Origin: Gemmatimonadales bacterium UBA4718
GTDB taxonomy: Bacteria; Gemmatimonadota; Gemmatimonadetes; Gemmatimonadales; Gemmatimonadaceae
Reading direction: 5' to 3'
Length of the DNA: 10,302 nt
Assembly (NCBI GenBank): GCA_002404375.1
Contig: DHJO01000032.1
Span: 1,912-12,213 of the forward strand
Below, in pieces: positions 1 through 6,165 of this stretch (its first letter is position 1; the number at the start of each line of letters is the position of its first letter). The position numbers and the translations under genes are program-made. The notes below the pieces were generated by a model. That model was given only the letters and a program-made list of their open reading frames with translations. It made no database searches and was not told the origin of the DNA.

Positions 1-598
1 ACGCGATGCTGTGGCCGTCCGGTGACCACGCCGGGTGGGGAGCAGTGCTACTCGCGGCGATATCTGTCTGGTTCGAGCCATCGGCGTTCATCACGCCAAG
101 GCCGTAAGTCACATTGAATCCCGTGCCGTTCTGGTACCCGTAAGCGATCGCAGGATCCGCGGGCGGTGGTACGTTCACCGTAAACAGTTCCGATCCGATG
201 CCTTTCTTCCCGGTCGCAGTGAGAACGGCAACGTCGTATTTGACCGTCGGCGCGTCGGGCGCAATCGTGACGTTGGCCACCAGCTGAGTGGATTTCACGA
301 ACAGTGTGCTGTTGACATGCACCCGTGGGTCGACGACACCGTTCAGCGGAAACGTCGCAGTCGCGCCCAAGTCGAAACCGGAGCCGTTGATGGTGACATC
401 CACCGTCGTCGTCGGGAGACCATCCGACGGAACTGTCGCGGTTACAGTGACCGACGACGTCGATGCGGCATGAACTGACGACGTACCGGTCACAGCTGGA
501 CCCGTTCGTGCCGTGTCTGTGGGATCCGAGCAGCCACCAAAGAAGGCTGCCGCGGCGGCTAGCACTGACGCTTTGACCACCAGACGAGCGCGGGACAT
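1..598 (-). CDS. TolB/PD40-like beta-propeller lipoprotein with IPT/TIG-like domain (partial, runs off left edge)
   Basis: The open frame starts at ATG 598-596 and is still open at base 1, giving 199 visible residues, so the C-terminal part is missing. The N-terminus is basic (MSRAR), then a hydrophobic Ala-rich stretch ends in FFGGC, a lipobox-like site with Cys23. Residues about 50-143 look like an IPT/TIG Ig-like fold (INGSGF, GATATF, then LFTV at the end). From residue 148 a propeller begins (ADPAIAY, VMNADGSNQT, WSPDGHSIA), typical of PD40/TolB-like repeats. A GGGAGA ribosome site (611-606) sits 7 nt before the start. The gene is divergent from the sigma factor operon. Its propeller part is about 70% identical to the lipoprotein at 5030-6001, counted by eye over about 53 residues, but the IPT domain is absent there. 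Such proteins are surface or periplasmic binding modules; the ligand is unknown. The frame and start are well supported, the specific role is not. Confidence 0.85.
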   Translation of the reverse strand, partial: MSRARLVVKASVLAAAAAFFGGCSDPTDTARTGPAVTGTSSVHAASTSSVTVTATVPSDGLPTTTVDVTINGSGFDLGATATFPLNGVVDPRVHVNSTLFVKSTQLVANVTIAPDAPTVKYDVAVLTATGKKGIGSELFTVNVPPPADPAIAYGYQNGTGFNVTYGLGVMNADGSNQTDIAASSTAPHPAWSPDGHSIA

Positions 599-730
599 GA
601 CCGGGTCTCCCGATTAGGGTTCAACCCCCGTTATACGGACAAACCGGCCGGATTTGCGGTGCCAGTTTTCCGGTTGGAAGTCCTTCCCCAGGACATATAC
701 ATTCTTGCCGGAATCCTCAAGGTGTAGCAG
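599..730. promoter_or_regulatory. Divergent intergenic region between lipoprotein and sigma operon
   Basis: These 132 bases must hold the start signals of both divergent genes. On the plus strand they contain a sigma70-like pair and an AAGGTG ribosome site (719-724) 6 nt before the sigma factor ATG. On the minus strand GGGAGA (611-606) serves the lipoprotein, and a CGTATAAC element (minus strand, within 638-630) lies about 32 nt upstream of its ATG and could be a -10 element. I found no convincing -35 partner for that one. Confidence 0.5.
674..701 (+). promoter_or_regulatory. Candidate promoter of the sigma/anti-sigma/CHAT operon
   Basis: TTGGAA (674-679) and TATACA (696-701) are separated by 16 nt and fit a housekeeping sigma70-type promoter. 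Transcription would start near 708, leaving a short leader of about 20 nt with the ribosome site AAGGTG. Autoregulation by the encoded ECF factor is common in such operons but cannot be read from the sequence. This is pattern matching by eye only. Confidence 0.35.
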
Positions 731-1396
731 ATGGATGCGGTGGCTCCGTTCGAGCTGAGTCAGCTTCTGGGTGCTGCGGATTCTTCCAGCCAGCAGGCCG
801 CCTGGGAGGATCTGATCGCACGTCACACGCGACTGTTGCTGGCGGTATCCCGCTCATTCAACGGTGGCCACGACGACGCTATGGAACGCTACACGTACAT
901 CCTCGACAAGCTGCGTGAGGATGACTTCCGGCGGATCAGAACGTTCGACGAAACTTCGGGCGCGCGTTTCTCCACCTGGCTTACCGTCACTGCCCGACAC
1001 CTGTGTCTCGATCACCTGCGGGCGCTGTACGGCCGGCAACGGGACTCTGCTCAGCCAAACCGGGTCTATCCTCTGCGCAGCATTCGACGCGCCCTCGCCG
1101 ACTCCATCAGACCCGACGTCGATGTCGAGCGAATCGTCGACGAACAATCGCCATCTCTGATCGTCCAGACGGTCGTCGGCGAGCGCGACGAGGCGTTGCG
1201 CGTCGCTCTCGTCCAACTGGAGTCAAGAGAAAGACTGCTGCTCGCCCTGCGCTACGAAGACGACCTCTCGGCCGCGCGCATTGCCCGCATCGTCGGCTTA
1301 CCGACTCCATTCCATGTTTACCGGCAGCTCAACGCTGTTCTCGACAAGCTTCGCCGCGTCCTCGAATCCCGCGGAATTGAGGGAGTAGATGGATGA
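731..1396 (+). CDS. ECF-type RNA polymerase sigma factor
   Basis: This 221-residue protein has the two-domain layout of an ECF (group 4) sigma factor. Region 2 covers about residues 24-104. The FSTWLTVTARHLCLDHLRA stretch (80-98) is the conserved core-binding and -10-recognition helix. Region 4 covers about 155-215, with LESRERLLLALRYEDDLSAA followed by a helix-turn-helix (ARIARIVGLPTPFHVYRQL) for -35 recognition. The linker is Arg/Asp rich, and no extra C-terminal domain is present. The protein acts in the cytoplasm by directing RNA polymerase to a small regulon. The ATG at 731 has the ribosome site AAGGTG at 6 nt spacing. The 3' end overlaps the anti-sigma start by 8 nt (ATGGATGA), the usual sign of translational coupling between sigma and anti-sigma factors. 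The family is clear. The ECF subgroup and target promoters cannot be named from sequence alone. Confidence 0.9.
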   Translation: MDAVAPFELSQLLGAADSSSQQAAWEDLIARHTRLLLAVSRSFNGGHDDAMERYTYILDKLREDDFRRIRTFDETSGARFSTWLTVTARHLCLDHLRALYGRQRDSAQPNRVYPLRSIRRALADSIRPDVDVERIVDEQSPSLIVQTVVGERDEALRVALVQLESRERLLLALRYEDDLSAARIARIVGLPTPFHVYRQLNAVLDKLRRVLESRGIEGVDG

Positions 1397-2000
1397 TCGG
1401 TCGCAATTACGCCTCGCTTCTCCGTATAACTCCATGAATGAAGCGAATGGACACATGACGGACATCCTGATTGCAAGCTATCTGGATCGTCGCATGAGCG
1501 ACGTCGATCGCGAGCGCTTCGAGAATCACCTAGCCGACTGCCCGGATTGCCGGCAGGCAGTGATCGAAGCGGAGAGCTTGCTCAAGCGAGTGCGTCCCAC
1601 ATGGAGAGTCAATAAGGTCGTGGCTCTCCTCGCGGCGGTTTTCGTTCTAGTTGCCCTCAACCTGAAGGTCCAGCACAGAAACGATCTGTCCGCTCCGACG
1701 ACCCGTGAGATTCGCACGACTGACGCGGGACTCACCGTGTACGGCCCGATTGGCGAGGTTACGCGGAATGGACTTCGCTTCGTGTGGAGTCCGCTCGCCG
1801 GCGCGATTTCGTACAAGATCCTTCTCGTCGATGCTAACTCGCGGCCCGTTTGGTCGGCCACCGCGCCCGACACATCCATCGCACTGCCTGCAACCGTGCC
1901 CCTCCGCGCGGGAGAGACTTACTTGTGGGCCGTTGACGCGCTCGCGTCGGACGGCACCACGCACTCGACCGGATTGCGCGAGTTTCTCGTGAATCGGTAA
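1389..2000 (+). CDS. Membrane anti-sigma factor, zf-HC2 type, with extracytoplasmic FN3-like domain
   Basis: The 203 residues divide into three parts. The cytoplasmic N-terminus carries the zinc-binding anti-sigma signature H47-x3-C51-x2-C54, preceded by the helix IASYLDRRMSDVDRERF. This fold normally grips the cognate ECF factor between its regions 2 and 4. A single membrane helix follows at about 77-92 (VVALLAAVFVLVALNL), with positive residues on its cytoplasmic side. Outside the membrane, a polar linker (about 93-118) leads to a beta-rich domain (about 122-203; FVWSPLAGAISYKILLVDA, TYLWAVDAL) that resembles a fibronectin-III/carbohydrate-binding fold. ATG 1389 overlaps the sigma gene and has GAGGGAG just upstream. 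An internal ATG at 1434 has no good ribosome site. The stop TAA overlaps the next ATG (TAATG). The partner is almost certainly the sigma factor encoded just before it. The extracytoplasmic domain is the likely signal input; its ligand is unknown. Confidence 0.88.
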   Translation: MDDRSQLRLASPYNSMNEANGHMTDILIASYLDRRMSDVDRERFENHLADCPDCRQAVIEAESLLKRVRPTWRVNKVVALLAAVFVLVALNLKVQHRNDLSAPTTREIRTTDAGLTVYGPIGEVTRNGLRFVWSPLAGAISYKILLVDANSRPVWSATAPDTSIALPATVPLRAGETYLWAVDALASDGTTHSTGLREFLVNR

Positions 2001-4888
2001 TGAGGTCGGCGGCGCGCAATATCGCGTTGGCGGTGGCTTGTGCCGCCGCGTGTCGCGGCACCGAGCCAACTCTGCTGAGGGGCGAGGGTGAAGCGCGCTC
2101 ACCGGGCGAGAAAGTGCTGCTTCCGACGGATCCGCTGACGCTCGCCCGAGCGCTCAATGTTCCTGTCGACTCGCTGAGAGCAGCCGCCGAGGAAAGGTAC
2201 CAGCGCCAATCATACGACAGCGCCGCGGCAATTTTTCGGACCGAGCTGGTTCGCGCCACCAGGGCGGGTGATCGAAACGCCGAGGCGCGTGCGCACATGT
2301 GGCTCGGGATGGCAGCGTGGCGACTCGACGACTACAAACGCGCGCGCGTCGAAGGAGAACGAGCTGTGTCGATGAAACGCGCGCTCGGCATGGACGGCGA
2401 GTTGTCGCGCTCCTTCAACGCACTTGGGCTCCTCGCCTGGAACGAAGGGAGAGAGCGTGACGCCCTTCAGCTTTTCGATTCTGCGCTGGCCGCCGCTCGT
2501 CGAAACCACGACTCCACCGGGTTCGCGCGAACGGCTGCGAACGTACCGCTCGCAAGACTGGAGCTGGGTGACTTCGATGGCGCACGACGGGCATTGGAGG
2601 TCGCCCTCCCGGCAGCGCGCGCAATCGGGGACGAGCGTCTGGAAGGAAATGATCTTGCCAACCTGGGGATGCTGGATATTCGTGTCGGCGACGCAGCCAC
2701 CGCGCTCCCTCTGCTCGCGGACGCCCGTCGACACTACCACGCCATCAGCTATGAGACCGGTGAGGCAAACGCCCTCGGCCAGCTCGCCACGGCTTGGAGT
2801 CAACTGGGTGATTTGCAACGTGCAATCGCCTCGGCGGACTCCGGGCTTGCCATTGCGCGCGGCGAAGGTCTCACGCAGGAGGTTGCCGCTGATCTCGAGG
2901 TCATTGCGGACCTGCAGGCGAAAGCCGGTGACAACCAGCTCGCGCTGCGGCGGTTGGCCCTCGCTGACAGCATCGATGCCAAGCTCGGACTTGCGACTGA
3001 GCGGGGCAACAACATGCGACGGATGGCCACCATACTGATGGCTGTCGGCGACACCGCCGGCTCAATCGCGCGCGCGCGGCAAGCGCTGGCGATGCACGAG
3101 AAGACCGAAGCAAGAGAGGAAGTGGTTTACGATCGCATGCGGTTGGCGCAAACCCTTTCCGCAAGCCGGTCGTTCGCATTGGCTCACGCGGAGCTCGATA
3201 GCGCTCTGCGCGAGACGCGCAAGCTGGATGACCGAGCGCTCTCACGGGACGCATCGGGCGTAGCCGCCCGGCTGGCCCTGGATGCGCGCGATCCCAGGCG
3301 CACCCTCGAAATCCTGGGCAAGGCGGATGGTGCAACGGCATCTGACTGGGGGACGTCGGATTTGCGCGCACAGGCACTGCTCGCGCTCGGTCAGCTCGAT
3401 GACGCGCGGCGCGAGGCAAAGCATGCGACCGACGCGCTCGAACGAGAGCGTGCATCGCTGGGGTTCGGACCGCTGCGATCCGGCTATCTTGGGGATCGTG
3501 CCGCACCCTACGCGCACCTTGTTGCCATCGAGCTTGCCCGACACGACACGGCGTCGGCGTTCGAAGCCGCGGCGTCGGTTCCGGGGCGGAGCTTGACCGA
3601 GCGCCTGGGTGCGGTTGCTCACCCGTCGCCGTCGATCGCGGTCATTGCGGAGGGCGAAAGGCTTCTGATGCGGGTCGCTTCACTCGAGAATCAACTGAGC
3701 GAACTCGGGACAGACGCAAATGTCGGTGAGCGCAGAGCGTCGCTGGAGCGCGCGCTGGAGAGCAGCGAGGCAGAATACACCGACCATCTGTCAAGAACCG
3801 CCGCGGCGACAGGGATCCTCACTGTGCGTCCGCCTCGTCTTGCTGACATACAATCCCGTCTGTCCGGCAGCGAGGCGCTGATTGTCTTTCTCTCCGGGCC
3901 CGATCACCTCGATGCGTTTGCGATTAGCCGCAGCAGGATTGCCTACCGGGAAGACCCTATCAGCTCTGAAAACCTGCGCACGCGCGTGCGAGTGGCGCGT
4001 GAGCTGTTGAATCGGCCAACGTTCGACCGAGCGAGGAATGCGTTGGCCGATCTCCATCGAATTCTGATCGACCCCTGGAAGGACACGGGAGTCTTACGCG
4101 GAGTCGACCACCTTGTCATCGTGCCGCATGGCGCACTGGCAGCGCTTCCGTTCGCCGCACTCTGGAACCGCTCGACCGGAAGGTTCGCGGTCGAGGACTA
4201 CGCGATAACGACCCTCCCTTCGGTTGCGGCGCTGGCGAAATGTTGTGACAGCGCGCGAATCGATCTGAGCCGAACGCTCGTCCTCGCGCCGCTGGCCAAC
4301 GAGCTGCCAGGAACGCGAAGGGAAGCCAATGCGATAGCGCGCGTGGTTCCTGGCGCTGAGGTGAAGCTGGGGGCGGCATCGAGCGAACAGGCCGCACTCG
4401 CCGGTCTCGCTGCCGGCCGCCCACTGCATGTTGCATCGCACGGCTCGCACAATGCGCAGAACCCGCTCTTTTCAAGCGTTGTCGTAGGCTCCCCGCGGCA
4501 CGAATCGCCGAGTGACGACGGTCTCCTCGAGGTCCACGAGATACTCGGTATGTCGACATCGAGTCCGCTCGTCTACTTGTCCGGCTGCGAGACGGCTCTC
4601 GGTCGAGCAACAGATAACGCATTCGCCTCGCCCTCGGATGAGAACTCGTTGGCGGAGAGTTTTCCTATCGCTGGCGCGCGAACGGTGGTCGCCACGCTGT
4701 GGCGAGTGGACGACGCCGGCGCAGCCAGCATTGCGGAAGTGTTCTACATGCGCCTGCGATCGGGTGCGTTACCTGAGGACGCGCTGGCTTACGCGCAACG
4801 GCAGGGCCTGAAGCGCGCCCACAATTTCACGTGGGCGTCGTATACAGTCGCCAGCACCCGATCACGAGGCGCCGCGGCCTCTCACTAA
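2000..4888 (+). CDS. TPR-CHAT protease-like protein with lipoprotein signal
   Basis: This 962-residue protein begins with a short basic, Ala-rich signal ending in AAAC (Cys18; Cys14 is an alternative). That predicts a lipoprotein exported from the cytoplasm. Residues about 54-520 are helical TPR-like repeats (for example WLGMAAWRLDDYKRARVEGE, ALGQLATAWSQLGDLQRAIA), usually protein-binding. The C-terminal about 615-957 is a CHAT domain, a clan CD caspase/separase relative. The catalytic pair is intact: His814 in HVASHGSH and Cys863 in VYLSGCETALG. The family hallmarks VIVPHGALAALPFAALW, AGARTVVATLW and RVDDAGAA are also present. ATG 2000 overlaps the anti-sigma stop (TAATG), so it is the third gene of a coupled operon. 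Known TPR-CHAT proteins are activated proteases, including one that controls a sigma factor in type III-E CRISPR and others that cut gasdermins. No CRISPR or gasdermin gene is visible here. Proteolysis of the anti-sigma factor is inferred, not shown. Confidence 0.92.
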   Translation: MRSAARNIALAVACAAACRGTEPTLLRGEGEARSPGEKVLLPTDPLTLARALNVPVDSLRAAAEERYQRQSYDSAAAIFRTELVRATRAGDRNAEARAHMWLGMAAWRLDDYKRARVEGERAVSMKRALGMDGELSRSFNALGLLAWNEGRERDALQLFDSALAAARRNHDSTGFARTAANVPLARLELGDFDGARRALEVALPAARAIGDERLEGNDLANLGMLDIRVGDAATALPLLADARRHYHAISYETGEANALGQLATAWSQLGDLQRAIASADSGLAIARGEGLTQEVAADLEVIADLQAKAGDNQLALRRLALADSIDAKLGLATERGNNMRRMATILMAVGDTAGSIARARQALAMHEKTEAREEVVYDRMRLAQTLSASRSFALAHAELDSALRETRKLDDRALSRDASGVAARLALDARDPRRTLEILGKADGATASDWGTSDLRAQALLALGQLDDARREAKHATDALERERASLGFGPLRSGYLGDRAAPYAHLVAIELARHDTASAFEAAASVPGRSLTERLGAVAHPSPSIAVIAEGERLLMRVASLENQLSELGTDANVGERRASLERALESSEAEYTDHLSRTAAATGILTVRPPRLADIQSRLSGSEALIVFLSGPDHLDAFAISRSRIAYREDPISSENLRTRVRVARELLNRPTFDRARNALADLHRILIDPWKDTGVLRGVDHLVIVPHGALAALPFAALWNRSTGRFAVEDYAITTLPSVAALAKCCDSARIDLSRTLVLAPLANELPGTRREANAIARVVPGAEVKLGAASSEQAALAGLAAGRPLHVASHGSHNAQNPLFSSVVVGSPRHESPSDDGLLEVHEILGMSTSSPLVYLSGCETALGRATDNAFASPSDENSLAESFPIAGARTVVATLWRVDDAGAASIAEVFYMRLRSGALPEDALAYAQRQGLKRAHNFTWASYTVASTRSRGAAASH

Positions 4889-5029
4889 CACCGCGCGCAA
4901 ATCTTCGCTCGCTGTCCGTAAAACTGCATTGACGGAGAGCACACAAAGTGGTCGACCAGAGTCTACTGCAGATCATCAGGAATCGTGCGCCCTCGACCGT
5001 GTGGATCGCACCCTCTAGCGGAGCTCACA
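4889..5029 (+). other. Intergenic region after the CHAT gene
   Basis: These 141 bases hold no convincing gene. They contain GTCCGTAAAAC (4914-4924), which resembles GTCCGTATAAC upstream of the paralogous lipoprotein on the other flank, and a lone TTGACG (4929-4934) without a clear -10 partner. There is no hairpin followed by a T run, so the CHAT transcript may continue into the next gene. GGAG (5020-5023) is the ribosome site of the gene at 5030. Confidence 0.4.
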
Positions 5030-6001
5030 ATGCAGCGTCGCGTATTCGCCCTTCTCGTTATTGTCGGAATCTTCGCCTGTGCTCGCGATGTGGCTGGGCC
5101 AACCCAGACAACACTTCGTCTTTCCTCCCAGACTCTTCCACCCCCGCCCACCGCGGACCCCGCGATTGCTTACGCCTCCGTGACCGGCAAAGGATTCAAG
5201 GTCACATACGGCCTCGCCGTCATGAACGCAGACGGTACGAATCAGACCACGATCGCCGCGACCAGTGTCGAGGCTCTCCACCCGTCGTGGTCTCCGGACG
5301 GCCACAGCATCGCGTATCACGCCACCTACTATGGCATCAGTCGAGTCGATGTCTCAGCCGTCACCGGAGTCCCCAAAGCCAGTGCGACCGTGACGCTGCC
5401 GATCACGCATCTGGCCTTCGACATCGCGTGGTCGCCGGACGCCAGCAATCCACAGATCGCGTACAGCGAGGACCAGTCCAATATCGGAGCTCCGGCCGGT
5501 TTGTATCTCGCGCCAGCGACGCCGGTCAGCCCCTATACCGAGACCCTGGTCTATCTGGGGGCGCCGGGTAATAGAATGATCTGGATCGCGTGGAACCCGC
5601 AGGCAACGCGCATTGCATTCATCCAGCGCTCCATCAACGCGGCGGTTGATTCGTTGTTCGTGGTCGACGTCGCAACGAAGAGCGCCACTTTTGTTCGATC
5701 ATTCATACGCGGCGTGGCGGGTCTGAGCTGGTCGCGCACCGCTCCCGACAGGCTCGCCCTCGCGGTACCCCTTCCCAACAGTTCGACCTTTCAGCCGTCG
5801 ATTCTCGACCTGACTACCAACGCACTGACGAATGTGCCGAGCGGACTGTTTGCAAAATGGTCGCCGGATGATTCGCGTCTGGTATATATCGCAAGCGCGA
5901 ATTCCGGAGTGGGGCCGATCTACGCCGTGACGCTAAGCACAGGCGCACAGGTGAAGCTGACTACCGATGGAATGGAGCCCGAGTGGCGGAGAAATCCGTA
6001 A
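5030..6001 (+). CDS. TolB/PD40-like beta-propeller lipoprotein
   Basis: I place the start at ATG 5030, with GGAG 6 nt upstream, rather than the in-frame GTG at 4985. The ATG gives a clean signal, MQRRVFALLVIVGIFAC, with lipobox Cys17; the earlier start would put 15 polar residues in front of it. The mature protein (323 residues in total) is a propeller with PD40-like blades at WSPDGHSIAY (87-96), WSPDASNPQIAY (134-145), WNPQATRIAF (188-197), WSRTAPDRLAL (234-244) and WSPDDSRLVY (277-286), and a last strand EPEWRRNP. PD40/TolB-like propellers are usually periplasmic or surface binding scaffolds and lack a catalytic centre. It lies 141 nt after the CHAT gene on the same strand and is a paralogue of the truncated gene at 598-1, but without the IPT/TIG domain. 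It may be part of the same regulatory neighbourhood, which is inference. No ligand can be named. Confidence 0.88.
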   Translation: MQRRVFALLVIVGIFACARDVAGPTQTTLRLSSQTLPPPPTADPAIAYASVTGKGFKVTYGLAVMNADGTNQTTIAATSVEALHPSWSPDGHSIAYHATYYGISRVDVSAVTGVPKASATVTLPITHLAFDIAWSPDASNPQIAYSEDQSNIGAPAGLYLAPATPVSPYTETLVYLGAPGNRMIWIAWNPQATRIAFIQRSINAAVDSLFVVDVATKSATFVRSFIRGVAGLSWSRTAPDRLALAVPLPNSSTFQPSILDLTTNALTNVPSGLFAKWSPDDSRLVYIASANSGVGPIYAVTLSTGAQVKLTTDGMEPEWRRNP

Positions 6002-6165
6002 AGCTTACCGGAAAGAGGGTCGCGCTGTCGGGGAGGCGCTCGAGCATATGAGTCGTCCGAAGCGGTTGTCCTTCGCCGACCGGGAATAGGACGGCCATAC
6101 ATTGTACGTATATGGGTGACGGTTGAGGATCCGATCTTGGCAAACGCTACTTTCGAGAGAGACTA
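6002..6165 (+). other. Intergenic region upstream of the RCC1 lipoprotein
   Basis: These 164 bases contain no gene I can support. They include an AT-richer stretch around 6099-6116 (TACATTGTACGTATATGG) that could hold a -10 element. I see no good -35 at proper spacing and no T-tailed hairpin. A purine-rich GAGAGAGA (6155-6162) just before the ATG at 6166 is a modest ribosome site. Confidence 0.3.

Noticed and set aside
35..478. 147-residue plus-strand frame at the left end
   Set aside because: It is the antisense shadow of the truncated lipoprotein, which has a signal peptide, an IPT-like domain and a paralogue in the window.
2210..2818. Long minus-strand frames inside the CHAT gene
   Set aside because: They are high-GC antisense shadows without recognisable domains. 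The plus-strand TPR-CHAT frame explains the whole region.
4866..4881. GAGGC/GCCTC hairpin at the end of the CHAT gene as a terminator
   Set aside because: Only a 5-bp stem within the coding end and no following T run.
731..4888. CRISPR-linked or gasdermin-linked CHAT defence system
   Set aside because: No repeats, cas genes or pore-forming gasdermin-like gene are visible. The partners in the operon are a sigma factor and an anti-sigma factor.
4985..5029. Earlier GTG start for the lipoprotein at 5030
   Set aside because: It would put 15 polar residues before the signal peptide, while ATG 5030 has GGAG at proper spacing.
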